From positions 124,001-188,000 of the forward strand of contig NZ_NFMA01000001.1 in the NCBI RefSeq assembly GCF_002161175.1: DNA of 64,000 bases, written 5' to 3'. Made by a program: the position numbers and the translations under genes. Every line of letters starts with the position of its first letter. Within the stretch, counting starts at the first letter, position 1. Positions 26,596-34,706 of this stretch are shown here, one piece after another. Source of the DNA: Flavonifractor sp. An100 (GTDB taxonomy: Bacteria; Bacillota; Clostridia; Oscillospirales; Oscillospiraceae). The notes beneath the pieces are model-generated. The model saw only the letters and a list, made by a program, of their open reading frames with translations, was not told where the DNA came from and did not search any database.

Positions 26596-26790
26596 TTATT
26601 CCAGCGTCTCCGGGTGTTCCACATAGGAGCGCACCACGGTTCCGCATCGGCGGCAGATCAGGTGGATGAGGGTTTGACCACCAATCCGCAATATGCCCTT
26701 CATCGGGTAAACCTGGCCGTAGCCGGTCTGCTTGTACCGCTTCAAGTCGTCGCTGCCGCAATGGGGGCAACGGTCCTGCTGTTCTTCCAT
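26596..26790 (-). CDS. small zinc-ribbon protein between the Phe T-box and pheS
   Basis: This 64-residue protein starts at an ATG after AAAAGGAGG. CPHCGSDD near the N-terminus and CRRCGTVV near residue 48 give the CxxC...CxxC pattern of a zinc ribbon; between them lie basic residues and QVYPMKGILRIGGQTLIHLI. It is the first gene after the T-box terminator, 30 bp before pheS, so it should respond to uncharged tRNA-Phe together with the synthetase. I do not recognise the family. It may be a small RNA-binding or transcription-related protein, but this is only a guess. Confidence 0.75.
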   Translation of the reverse strand: MEEQQDRCPHCGSDDLKRYKQTGYGQVYPMKGILRIGGQTLIHLICRRCGTVVRSYVEHPETLE

Positions 26791-26814
26791 GAGAAACCTC
26801 CTTTTCAGGGACAA

Positions 26815-27055
26815 AGAAAAAAGCCCTCCGTCCCACAAATCTGGGACGAAAGGCAACCCTTCCGCGGTACCACCCGGATTCGCGCCCACAGGCAGGCGCG
26901 CACTCGTGTACTCCGATAACGGCGGAGAAACCCGTCCCCCTCTCGGGGGCCGCTCCCGGGCGAACCAAGCGCGCGATGCTCCAAGGCGGCTTTCAGCCGG
27001 TGACCGCCTCTCTCTGATGAGCCGTAGGGCGCTATTTTCCCGTTCTTCACATTTG
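26815..27055 (-). promoter_or_regulatory. T-box riboswitch, Phe-specific (UUC specifier)
   Basis: The minus strand contains the T-box antiterminator core GGGTGGTACCGCGG (26876-26863), followed by a terminator CGTCCC-loop-GGGACG plus GGCTTTTTTC ending near 26815. In stem I, CGGG/CCCG and AGCGC/GCGCT bracket a specifier loop whose 3' side is TGGTTCG, giving TTC, a Phe codon (about 26964-26962). AGAGAGGC in the distal bulge is also present. The variable T in TGGT fits a tRNA discriminator A. Uncharged tRNA-Phe should allow read-through to the zinc-ribbon gene, pheS and pheT. Confidence 0.95.
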
Positions 27056-27065
27056 GCTACCGTTA

Positions 27066-27094
27066 TTTATAGCACAGATCGGGACGCTTTGCAA
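27066..27094 (-). promoter_or_regulatory. promoter of the T-box/pheST operon
   Basis: Minus strand TTGCAA (27094-27089), 17-bp spacer, TATAAA (27071-27066). Confidence 0.75.
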
Positions 27095-27140
27095 GAGGAA
27101 AAGCGTCCGGATCTGGGGAAATGGAGACAAACGAGCAAAA

Positions 27141-28229
27141 TCAGGGCTGGCTTCGGCACAAAAAGTCGGGGGCGCGGTCCAATTCAAAGGCGGCAGGCTG
27201 GTTGGTCTTGGACAGGTGGTGCAGGTCGATATACTGTACCCGCTGGTTTTCGTAGCTGGTCCAGTAAAAGCGCAGGGATTCTGCACACATCACGCTGGTG
27301 TACACGGTGTAGTCGTAGGGGCTGACCCCCTGATCCAGATCTGTGATGTGCCCCTGATGGGTGACCCGGACCATGCCCAGGGGGAAGGCGGCACTCTGGA
27401 GGAGGTGGAAGAGATTGGCCACGCCCGAAGCCTCGTCTGTGCCCTTTACCCCCAGCTTTTTCAAAAAGGCCAGACGGACAAAGCGGGAGGGGGAGCTCCA
27501 GTCTCCGGGCAGGCCCTGGGCGCCGCTGCCGGAGAAGCACTGGGACAGGGTCTCGCTGCCCATATCCAGCTCGGCGTAGTCCAGGTCCCGGATGCCGGCG
27601 TAGTTGAGCAGGTTGAGGCGGTGCCAGGAGTAGCCGGGGCTGTTGGTCATCACGCCCAGGGAACGGCGGTAGATGTGCAGGCCGTCCTGGTCGGGCTCGA
27701 TGATCATCGTCTCCCCGGTGCGGTCGGAAAAGGCCCAGTGGAGGGGCGGGACTGTACCCATAAAGGGGAGGGCCACCAGGGTGGTCTCCTCCTCCAGCAT
27801 GGCCGCGGCCTCGTCTACCGTGGCGCATTGAGACAGCAGATGGTAGACCAGAAAGGGGGGCTGGAGAGGGACAGTGCCGGGACGGGGCACCTCGGGGTAG
27901 CAGGCAAATTCCCGGTAGTAGAGCTGTCCGCCCATCAGGCCCATCTCATTTATGCCCTCATAGAGAATGGGAGAGGAGGGGATGAGCAGTCCCATTCCGC
28001 CGCAGGCGTAGGAGGAGGTGCGGCGGTGCTCCGGCTGGGCGTTGTGCTCCATGGGGGAGCCGCAGGTATAGTACTCGGTGTTTTGGGGGAGATAGATGAC
28101 CTGGCTGCCCTGGGCTAGGCGGCTGAAATCATAGTTGCGGCCCAGCAGGTGCTTGTGGTCCTGGGTCTCCCAGCTCAGAGCGCTGCAACCGGCGTGGAAG
28201 GGGTTGAGGTTAGAAGGGGGTGCATTCAT
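27141..28229 (-). CDS. choloylglycine hydrolase family protein (bile salt hydrolase / penicillin acylase type)
   Basis: This 362-residue Ntn hydrolase cleaves an amide bond, in this family usually of conjugated bile salts, penicillin V or N-acyl amino acids. The expected residues are present: nucleophile Cys in HAGCSALSW, Arg and Asp in GRNYDF, Asn in VMTNSPGYSWHRLNL, and Arg in SPSRFVRLAFL. The ATG follows AAAGGAG by 12 bases and leaves 14 residues before the Cys that must be removed, unlike most bile salt hydrolases where Cys is residue 2. No signal peptide, so probably cytoplasmic. Bile salt versus other substrates cannot be told from sequence alone. Confidence 0.87.
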   Translation of the reverse strand: MNAPPSNLNPFHAGCSALSWETQDHKHLLGRNYDFSRLAQGSQVIYLPQNTEYYTCGSPMEHNAQPEHRRTSSYACGGMGLLIPSSPILYEGINEMGLMGGQLYYREFACYPEVPRPGTVPLQPPFLVYHLLSQCATVDEAAAMLEEETTLVALPFMGTVPPLHWAFSDRTGETMIIEPDQDGLHIYRRSLGVMTNSPGYSWHRLNLLNYAGIRDLDYAELDMGSETLSQCFSGSGAQGLPGDWSSPSRFVRLAFLKKLGVKGTDEASGVANLFHLLQSAAFPLGMVRVTHQGHITDLDQGVSPYDYTVYTSVMCAESLRFYWTSYENQRVQYIDLHHLSKTNQPAAFELDRAPDFLCRSQP

Positions 28230-28550
28230 AAAATAATGGCTCCTTTCCCGTTTGAGATGGTGGGGGAGAAAACATTGAACCTGCGAAAGAGGGCACTCGT
28301 TTTCGCTGGGCAGGAAGATAGCATGCCTCAAACAAAGACAGCTCATGCGTTTCTGTTGTAGAGGGACGCAACGGGAAACCACTCTGTTTCTATTACCATA
28401 CCATGACTGATTTGAAATGTCCATGAGAGGATACAGCGATAAAAAAGAAAGTAAACATTGAAAAAGGGCTGTGTTATGTATAGTTTGTTGCTCAAAAATG
28501 AAAACGGACAATCCCTGATGTGCAAAGAAAGAATGTAGGGAAGAATGGCT
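28230..28550. other. AT-rich intergenic region with the promoter of the choloylglycine hydrolase gene
   Basis: The region is noticeably richer in A+T than its surroundings. On the minus strand TGGACA (28423-28418), 17-bp spacer and TATGGT (28400-28395) form a moderate promoter, leaving a leader of about 160 bases. I see no gene or structured RNA in the rest. Confidence 0.5.
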
Positions 28551-28578
28551 TGACATTCCAAAGAAAAACCCGGATAAT
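28551..28578 (+). promoter_or_regulatory. promoter of the SLH/GH25 gene
   Basis: Consensus TTGACA (28551-28556), 16-bp spacer, GATAAT (28573-28578), about 115 bases before the ATG. Confidence 0.7.
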
Positions 28579-28694
28579 GTCGTTATGCGAATCAAAAGGG
28601 AGAGTAGGGAGCCTCATTCTCATTAGAAGAACGTACCACCGCCCCCGTGAAGCGCAGGACAACACCAAAAGCCGCAGGGATAGAAAGGAGCACC

Positions 28695-30107
28695 ATGAAA
28701 CGGAAAACGGAGTTACTTCAAATATTAACAAGTATTATGTTAATTATAGCGCTGGGGGGCACAAAGGCATATGCAGCCGAGGTGGAGGGTACCTTTCGGG
28801 ATGTGCCAGTTGGCTCTTGGTTTGAAGAAGCGGTTGCCTATGTATGGGAAAACGGTCTCATGAGCGGGACTGGGGAGGACACCTTTTCCCCAGATATGGC
28901 CATGACACGGGGGATGCTGGTGACGGTGCTGTATCGGGCAGCGGGCTCCCCTAGCTGGGAAGAGACCGGGGAAGAGACCTTTTTGGATGTGCAGCCCGAT
29001 GCATGGTACCGGGATGGTGTGTACTGGGCGCGGGCAGAGGGAATTGCAGATGGCTACAGCCAGACTCAGTTCGGACCCAATGATCTGGTGACCCGGGAGC
29101 AGTTGGTCACAATGCTGTGGCGCTTTGCCGGAAGCGAACAGGCCGGCGGGGAATTGGAATTTAACGATCAGGATATGATTTCCTCCTGGGCGGTTCAGGC
29201 AGTCAGATGGGCCGGGGACAATGGACTGGTCAGCGGCAAGCTGGGGAATTTTTTTGATCCGCAAGGACAGGCTACTCGGGCGGAGACAGCGGTTATCCTG
29301 ACCCGGTATTGTCAGTGGGCCGCAGCGGAGGATCCGGAGTCCGGCCTGGAAGAGGAAGAGGAGCCGGAGGAGGAAGAACAGGAAGAACAGGAGGAGCAGC
29401 CCTCCAATCCTCTTGCCCATAACCCCTATGACCCGGAGGCCTTTGTGGTTGAAAACGGGTTTTTGACCTACCAGGGGGATGCGGCCAGCCATATCGGGGT
29501 GGATGTATCTGCCCACCAGGGGGAGATTGACTGGGAAAGGGTAGCGGCTTCCGGTGTGGAGTTTGCCATGATCCGGGTGGGCTACCGGGGCTATACCGCG
29601 GGCAATATTTATCAGGACGCATATTTTGAAGCAAACATCAACGGGGCGTTGGATGCGGGGCTACAGGTGGGAATTTATTTCTTTTCCCAGGCCACTACGG
29701 TGTCAGAGGCCCGGGAAGAGGCCCTTCAAACTCTGGAGTGGATCGAGGACTATGACATTACATACCCGGTTGTCTTTGACTGGGAGCGAGTCGATTCCGA
29801 CTCCTCCCGGACCAAGGATACTACGGGAACTGTGGTGACAGCTTGTGCCAAGGCGTTTTGTACCGTTGTGGAGGAGGCGGCTTACACTCCCATGACCTAT
29901 GGCAGTCCCTCTAAGGTGGGAAAGGACCTGCATCTGTCAGAGCTAACGGATTATGCCTTCTGGCTGGCCCACTATACCACCGGCTGGCAGCCCACCTCAT
30001 TCCAATACTTTTTCAATATGTGGCAGTACAGCAGCAATGGGTCTGTGGATGGCATTGATGGCCGGGTGGATTTAAATCTCTGCCTGACCAATTGGCCCAA
30101 TTCATAA
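28695..30107 (+). CDS. SLH-domain exported lysozyme, glycosyl hydrolase family 25
   Basis: The protein has 470 residues from the ATG after AAAGGAG. A signal peptide ends around KAYA-AE (residues 1-29). Three S-layer homology repeats (about 33-90, 95-150, 158-210) would tether it to the cell wall: FRDVPVGSWFEEAVAYVWENG, FLDVQPDAWYRDGVYWARAEG and MISSWAVQAVRWAGDNG regions. A Glu-rich linker follows (about 215-235), then a GH25 muramidase domain to the end, with the active-site Asp in GVDVSAHQGEIDW and Glu in PVVFDWERVDSD. It probably cleaves peptidoglycan during wall remodelling. It has its own promoter and terminator. Confidence 0.93.
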   Translation: MKRKTELLQILTSIMLIIALGGTKAYAAEVEGTFRDVPVGSWFEEAVAYVWENGLMSGTGEDTFSPDMAMTRGMLVTVLYRAAGSPSWEETGEETFLDVQPDAWYRDGVYWARAEGIADGYSQTQFGPNDLVTREQLVTMLWRFAGSEQAGGELEFNDQDMISSWAVQAVRWAGDNGLVSGKLGNFFDPQGQATRAETAVILTRYCQWAAAEDPESGLEEEEEPEEEEQEEQEEQPSNPLAHNPYDPEAFVVENGFLTYQGDAASHIGVDVSAHQGEIDWERVAASGVEFAMIRVGYRGYTAGNIYQDAYFEANINGALDAGLQVGIYFFSQATTVSEAREEALQTLEWIEDYDITYPVVFDWERVDSDSSRTKDTTGTVVTACAKAFCTVVEEAAYTPMTYGSPSKVGKDLHLSELTDYAFWLAHYTTGWQPTSFQYFFNMWQYSSNGSVDGIDGRVDLNLCLTNWPNS

Positions 30108-30128
30108 GTACATTGTAAAACAAAAAAC

Positions 30129-30161
30129 GAGCCAGGGAGCAGCGCTCCCTGGCTCATATTT
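30129..30161. terminator. bidirectional terminator between the GH25 gene and the malic enzyme remnant
   Basis: GAGCCAGGGAGC and GCTCCCTGGCTC (30129-30140 with 30144-30155), preceded by A6 and followed by ATATTTTATTT, suits both converging units. Confidence 0.9.
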
Positions 30162-30187
30162 TATTTGAGAGGTCTGATGTCCCGGTC

Positions 30188-31105
30188 TTATTCTGCCAGC
30201 CGGGCCACACCGCTGCGGCGGGCGGCCTGGGCCACCGCCTGAGAGACGGCGTCCTTGATTCTGGGATCAAAGGGGGCGGGCAGGATATAGGTGGGACTGA
30301 GTTCGTCCGGGGAGACCAGGTCGGCCAGTGCCTGGGCGGCAGCCAGCTTCATCTCGTCGTTGATATCCCGGGCCCGCACATCCAAGGCACCCCGGAAGAT
30401 GCCGGGGAAGGCCAGCACGTTGTTGATCTGGTTGGGATAATCGCTGCGGCCGGTGGCCACCACCGCCGCTCCGGCGGCCAATGCCTCATCGGGGAAAATT
30501 TCCGGTGTAGGATTGGCACAGGCAAAGACGATGGGGTCTTTTGCCATGCGGCTCACCATCTCCTGGGTGAGGGTCCCCGGCCCGGACACACCGATGAAAA
30601 TATCGGCTCCCTCCAAAACCTGGGCCAAGGTGCCTGTTTTCTGGTGGGGATTTGTAATGCGGGCCATCTCCTCCTTGGCCGGGGTCAGACCAGGTGTCCC
30701 CGCGCAGATGGCGCCCTTCCGGTCGCAGAGGATGACCTCCCGCAGCCCGGTGGAGAGCAACAGCTTAACAATGGCGCTGCCCGCCGCCCCCGCGCCTGCC
30801 ACCACTGCCGAGCAGTCCTCCAGGCGCTTGTGGACGCATTTCAGGGCGTTGAGCAGACCGGCCAGCGTGACCACGGCGGTGCCGTGCTGGTCGTCGTGGA
30901 AAATGGGGATGTCGCAGCACTCCTTCAGCCGCCGCTCGATCTCAAAGCAGCGGGGAGCGGAGATATCCTCCAGATTGACGCCGCCAAAGCTGCCGGCCAG
31001 CAGGCGAACCGTCTCCACGATGGCGTCCGGGTCCTTGCTGCGAATGCACAGGGGGATGGCATCTACATCGCCAAAGGCCTTGAACAGCACACATTTGCCC
31101 TCCAT
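30188..31105 (-). pseudogene. malic enzyme lacking its N-terminal ~90 residues
   Basis: The 305 codons from ATG 31105 match the C-terminal three quarters of an NAD(P)-dependent malic enzyme (oxidative decarboxylation of malate to pyruvate): MEGKCVLFKAFGDVDAIPLC, SFGGVNLEDISAPRCFEIE, IFHDDQHGTAVV, AGAGAAGSAI and FACANPTPEIFPDEA. A complete enzyme has about 90 further N-terminal residues that include the catalytic Tyr in the YTPGVA motif. Here the sequence before MEGK is instead the end of a cyclophilin-like gene in another frame, with no ribosome site. I treat it as a 5'-truncated pseudogene, or a misassembly. The reading frame that remains is intact, so the break may be recent. Confidence 0.8.
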
Positions 31106-31484
31106 TACCCTGATAGAGAATTACATCTCCGGGCTGTGTGGTGATGGAGGCATCACTTCTGGTCAGCGTGGTGCCCAGAGGTCCGACCTTTTCAAAGCCA
31201 CCGTAGTCCTCCATCTCAATGGTCACCGGCCCTTGGGCGAGCAGCTGTTGGAACTCCTGGGCAGAAGGATTGTCCTCAAAAGTGGCCAGCAGTTCATATT
31301 CACCTACAGTGATTTTCAGCATAGGTTCCTCCGGAGTGGATGTATTACCCTCTGTCAGGTGGCCGTTTTCCGGCTGGGAGACAGACGACTGGGGCTGGGG
31401 AGAGGTGGGGACGTCGGAAGTCTCGCCGGTACCGCAGGCGGAGAGCCCCAGGGCGGCGAGAAGCAGATAGAGTATTCTGGTCAT
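31102..31484 (-). pseudogene. cyclophilin-like-fold lipoprotein, 3' end lost at a junction with the malic enzyme gene
   Basis: The gene starts well (AAAAGGAG then ATG 31484) with a lipoprotein signal ending LSACG, a Ser/Pro/Glu-rich linker, and a cyclophilin-like domain: MLKITVGEYELLATFEDNPS, VTIEMEDYGGFEKVGPLG and TTQPGDVILYQGN. Homologues of this domain continue with a strand resembling LVIFYG-NSWSYTRLGKI. Here the frame passes into malic enzyme DNA read in the wrong frame (WRCRCHPPVHSQQ onwards) right after YQGN. The last 40-50 residues of the domain are therefore missing and the product is unlikely to fold. It lies downstream of the hydrolase/flavodoxin/acetyltransferase genes. Confidence 0.78.
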
Positions 31485-31508
31485 CGCAGCTCTCCTTTTG
31501 TGTCTGTG

Positions 31509-32483
31509 TTACTTAAATTGTTCTTGAAAAAACTGCTGGATTTTGTCGAAGGGGATGATTTCTTTCCGGTCATAGAGATCGGTGTGGACCGCGCCGGGAA
31601 TGATCAGCAGTTCTTTGTTGCCGGCGTAGGGGCTGCCTGCCACCATGTGCGCAAAGGCATCCCGGCTGAAGTAGCAGGAGTGGGCCTTTTCCCCGTGGAT
31701 CATCAGCACAGCACTGCGGATCTCATTGCTGTAGTGCAGAATGGGCATGTTGAGAAAGGACAGGGAGGAGGTCGTGTTCCAGCCCTCGTTGGAGTTGAGG
31801 GAGCGCTCGGTGTAGCCACGCTGTGTTTTGTAGTAGTCATAGTAGTCCTTCACAAAAAACGGCGCATCCTCCGGCAGGGGATCTACCACACCGCCTGCCC
31901 GGGCATAGGTACCGGACTGGTAATCTACCGTCCGCTGGGCGTTCAGCGCCTGCTTGGTCTCATACCGGGCGTCAGCGCTGTCGGCGGAATCGAAGTAGCC
32001 CTTGGCATTTACCCGGGTCATATCATACATGGTGGAGGTCACCGTCGCCTTGATTCGGGTGTCCATTGCGGCGGCGTTGAGGGCCATGCCGCCCCAGCCG
32101 CAGATGCCCAGGATGCCGATTTGCTCTGGATTTGCCACGCCACAGGTGGAGAGATAGTCTACCGCGGCGGAAAAATCCTCGGTGTTGATGTCCGGAGAGG
32201 CCACATTTCGCACCTGGCCTCCGCTCTCACCAAGAAAGGAGGGGTCAAAGGCCAGGGCGGCAAAGCCCCGGCTGGCTAGCTCCTCTGCGTAGAGCCCAGC
32301 GCATTGTTCCTTTACGGCACCAAAGGGACCGGCCACTGCCACGGCAGGCAGAGGCTGGGCGGCGTCTTTGGGCAGGTACAGATCCCCCGCCAGCTCGATG
32401 CCGTAGCGGTTGTGGAAGCGTACCGACTTACGCTGCACGGCGTCCCGCAGGGGGAAGGAATACCCATTGTATTTGGAATGCAT
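31509..32483 (-). CDS. alpha/beta hydrolase (dienelactone-hydrolase/YcjY-like)
   Basis: The 324-residue cytoplasmic protein has the alpha/beta-hydrolase core: PAVAVAGPFGAVKEQ (oxyanion region), FDPSFLGESGG, the nucleophile elbow GILGICGWGGMAL where the residue is Cys rather than Ser, as in dienelactone hydrolases, and the final His in IPGAVHTDLYD. Proteins of this type are common beside flavodoxins and cyclophilin-like proteins in gut clostridia; the substrate is not known. The flavodoxin gene lies 14 bp upstream, so it belongs to the operon that begins at 33612. Confidence 0.82.
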   Translation of the reverse strand: MHSKYNGYSFPLRDAVQRKSVRFHNRYGIELAGDLYLPKDAAQPLPAVAVAGPFGAVKEQCAGLYAEELASRGFAALAFDPSFLGESGGQVRNVASPDINTEDFSAAVDYLSTCGVANPEQIGILGICGWGGMALNAAAMDTRIKATVTSTMYDMTRVNAKGYFDSADSADARYETKQALNAQRTVDYQSGTYARAGGVVDPLPEDAPFFVKDYYDYYKTQRGYTERSLNSNEGWNTTSSLSFLNMPILHYSNEIRSAVLMIHGEKAHSCYFSRDAFAHMVAGSPYAGNKELLIIPGAVHTDLYDRKEIIPFDKIQQFFQEQFK

Positions 32484-32497
32484 ATACCCAATCCTCC

Positions 32498-33037
32498 TTA
32501 AACATGTTTGCCCATCTGATAGGCCTGTGTTAACGCAGAATGTCCCTGGATTTCTCCCACGGAGGTCACCCCTCCGGCAAAAACGGTTCCAGCCAGGCGG
32601 GCCCGCTCAAAACAGTCGATCCAGCCCTGCAGGCCGGTGACCGCCCCCTGTACGGTGTGCTTCTCATTTTCCGCCGCCGCGGCCAGCAGGTAAATGTCCC
32701 GGAACTGATAATCAGCGGAGAACAAAGGGTTGGAGCGGTCCAGCATGGTTTTCATCTGGCCGCACATCCCATAGTAATAGATAGGGGTGGCCCAGACAAT
32801 TACATCGGCGGACAGCATGGTCTGGACAATGGTGTTTGCGTCGTCCTGGATCACACAGTGCTGGGTGCTCTGACAGGTGAGGCATCCCCGGCAAAAGCCG
32901 ATGGTTTTCTCGTACAAGCTAACTTTTTCCACCTGGTTTCCTGCCTCTTGGGCACCGCGGATAAATTGGTCCGCTAGGGCGTCGGAGTTGCCACCTTTCC
33001 GGGGACTGGTGGAGATCACCAAAACTTTTTTGCTCAT
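32498..33037 (-). CDS. flavodoxin-family NAD(P)H-dependent oxidoreductase
   Basis: The 179-residue FMN protein opens with the phosphate-binding [18 protein letters not shown] loop. [19 protein letters not shown] is the Cys-rich segment of the iron-sulfur-flavoprotein/NADPH reductase group, and [20 protein letters not shown] lines the flavin site. It probably moves electrons to a small-molecule acceptor. Its ATG overlaps the stop of the acetyltransferase gene by four bases, so the two are coupled. Confidence 0.87.
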   Translation of the reverse strand: MSKKVLVISTSPRKGGNSDALADQFIRGAQEAGNQVEKVSLYEKTIGFCRGCLTCQSTQHCVIQDDANTIVQTMLSADVIVWATPIYYYGMCGQMKTMLDRSNPLFSADYQFRDIYLLAAAAENEKHTVQGAVTGLQGWIDCFERARLAGTVFAGGVTSVGEIQGHSALTQAYQMGKHV

Positions 33038-33612
33038 GATTGTTCCTCCTCAATGGTTCGTATGACAGTGGCAGGTACCCCGCCTACAATGGTGCGTTCC
33101 GGCACATTCTTGGTTACCACTGCCCCGGCCGCTATAATGGCCCCATCGCCGATGGTCACTCCGGGCAGGACGGTGGCGTTAGAGCCGATCCAGACGTCTT
33201 TGCCAATGTGGATGGGGGCGGGGATCATACTGCTGCGCTCACTTGGTGATTTGGCATGATTTAGGGTAGCCAGCACCACATTGTGGCCGATGAGGGTGCC
33301 GTCTCCAATGTAAATGCCGCCCTGGTCCTGGAACTTGCAGCCCATATTGATAAAGACCCGTTTCCCAATGTGAATGTTCTTTCCGCAGTCAGTATAAAAG
33401 GGAGGGAATAGGGCGAAGCTGTCGTCCACCGGTTTGCCGATTAGCTGGGAAAAGAGGGAACGCAGCTGTTCCGGCTCATGATAGCTGCCGTTGATCTCAG
33501 CGGTAAGGCGCAGGGCCTCCTGACTGACCGTGTGCATAAACAAGTGGACCGGACTGCCTCCCAGCACGGTTTCCCCACCGTTCAGATGTTCTAAAAATCC
33601 TTCTAAATCCAT
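33034..33612 (-). CDS. sugar O-acetyltransferase, left-handed beta-helix type
   Basis: The 192-residue trimeric transferase has an N-terminal helical maltose-acetyltransferase segment and then hexapeptide repeats: [39 protein letters not shown] (active-site His) and [39 protein letters not shown]. It acetylates a sugar or similar hydroxyl from acetyl-CoA. First gene of a minus-strand operon, after AGGAG; divergent from the LysR gene, which may control it. Confidence 0.92.
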   Translation of the reverse strand: MDLEGFLEHLNGGETVLGGSPVHLFMHTVSQEALRLTAEINGSYHEPEQLRSLFSQLIGKPVDDSFALFPPFYTDCGKNIHIGKRVFINMGCKFQDQGGIYIGDGTLIGHNVVLATLNHAKSPSERSSMIPAPIHIGKDVWIGSNATVLPGVTIGDGAIIAAGAVVTKNVPERTIVGGVPATVIRTIEEEQS

Positions 33613-33643
33613 GTTGTACTCCTGCTGTCAAATTGTTTTCTTC

Positions 33644-33672
33644 ATTTTATCACCCCAAAAATTAGATAACAA
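33644..33672 (-). promoter_or_regulatory. promoter of the acetyltransferase/flavodoxin/hydrolase operon
   Basis: Minus strand TTGTTA (33672-33667), 17-bp spacer, TAAAAT (33649-33644). Confidence 0.65.
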
Positions 33673-33699
33673 ATACCTATATAGAATAGTTTATTATGC

Positions 33700-33729
33700 T
33701 TGAAAACTATAGTTACTTTGTGCTATGAT
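33700..33729 (+). promoter_or_regulatory. lysR promoter with overlapping palindrome
   Basis: TTGAAA (33700-33705), 18-bp spacer, TATGAT (33724-33729). The palindrome AACTATAGTT (33705-33714) in the spacer could be part of a LysR site controlling both directions. Confidence 0.55.
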
Positions 33730-33753
33730 CGAGGTGTTACGGAGGTGAGAGCA

Positions 33754-34662
33754 ATGGAGCTGCGCGTGCTGCAATATTTCCTGGCGGTAGCCCGGGAGCA
33801 GAATATCTCGGCGGCGGCTCACTCCCTGCACCTCACCCAGCCCACGCTCTCCCGGCAGCTGCGGGAGCTGGAGGAGGAGCTGGGGAAGCAGCTGATGATT
33901 CGGGGCAGCCGGAAAGTGACCCTTACTGAGGACGGCATGCTGCTGCGCAGACGGGCAGAGGAGATTTTAGAGCTGGTGGACCGGACGGAACAAGAGGTGA
34001 TGCGTTCAGACGATGCCGTCAGCGGGGACATTTACATTGGGACCGGTGAGACGGATGGGGTACGGCAGATCGTTCGGGCGGCCAACCGGCTTCAGCAGCG
34101 CTACCCCGGTATCCATTTTCATATTGTCAGCGGGGACGCGGTGGATGTGTGCGAGCGCTTGGATAAGGGTTTGTTGGATTTTGGTGTTCTGCTGGGAGAC
34201 ATTGATAAAACCAAGTATCACTATGTGGAACTGCCGATGAAAGACACCTGGGGCGTACTGATGCGGCGGGACAGCCCTTTAGCCCAGCAGGATTCGGTCA
34301 CTCCCCAGGACCTGTGGGACAAGCCGTTGATTCTCTCGCGGCAGGTGGATAACAAGAGTGGATTGTACCGCTGGTTGCGGCGGGAGCCATCAGAGCTTCA
34401 CACAGTGGCCACCTATAATCTGATCTATAATGCGTCTTTGATGGTGGACGAGGGGATGGGCTACGCCTTTACTCTGGACAAGCTGGTGAACACCACCGGC
34501 AGTGAATTGTGCTTCCGTCCGCTTCGACCGGAATTTAAGCTGGGAATGTACCTGGTATGGAAAAAGTCTCAGCTATTTTCCCGGGCGGCGGAGCTGCTGT
34601 TGGAGTGTCTACAGGAGCATCTGGCGCTGTACCATGAGGAGAAGGTACAGCAGGTTCTATAA
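33754..34662 (+). CDS. LysR-family transcriptional regulator
   Basis: The protein has 302 residues from the ATG after CGGAGGTGA. The N-terminal winged helix is typical: MELRVLQYFLAVAREQNISA, then LHLTQPTLSRQLRELEEELG. The C-terminal effector domain spans about 90-295. It is divergently placed against the acetyltransferase-flavodoxin-hydrolase operon, the classic layout for a LysR regulator and its target. The effector is unknown. Confidence 0.93.
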   Translation: MELRVLQYFLAVAREQNISAAAHSLHLTQPTLSRQLRELEEELGKQLMIRGSRKVTLTEDGMLLRRRAEEILELVDRTEQEVMRSDDAVSGDIYIGTGETDGVRQIVRAANRLQQRYPGIHFHIVSGDAVDVCERLDKGLLDFGVLLGDIDKTKYHYVELPMKDTWGVLMRRDSPLAQQDSVTPQDLWDKPLILSRQVDNKSGLYRWLRREPSELHTVATYNLIYNASLMVDEGMGYAFTLDKLVNTTGSELCFRPLRPEFKLGMYLVWKKSQLFSRAAELLLECLQEHLALYHEEKVQQVL

Positions 34663-34665
34663 CAA

Positions 34666-34698
34666 AAAGCCGGAGGCCACAATGGCCTCCGGCTTTCA
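34666..34698. terminator. terminator between convergent lysR and EFR1 genes
   Basis: AAAGCCGGAGGCC (34666-34678) and GGCCTCCGGCTTT (34684-34696), five-base loop, with A- and T-flanks. Confidence 0.88.
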
Positions 34699-34706
34699 AG
34701 TTCTTC

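Noticed and set aside
30188-31105. Malic enzyme read as a complete short gene
   Set aside because: No ribosome site before ATG 31105, the catalytic Tyr region is missing, and upstream sequence belongs to a different gene in another frame.
31000-31500. Transposon or prophage insertion as cause of the 31.1 kb junction
   Set aside because: No transposase or integrase fragment, inverted repeats or target duplication on either side.
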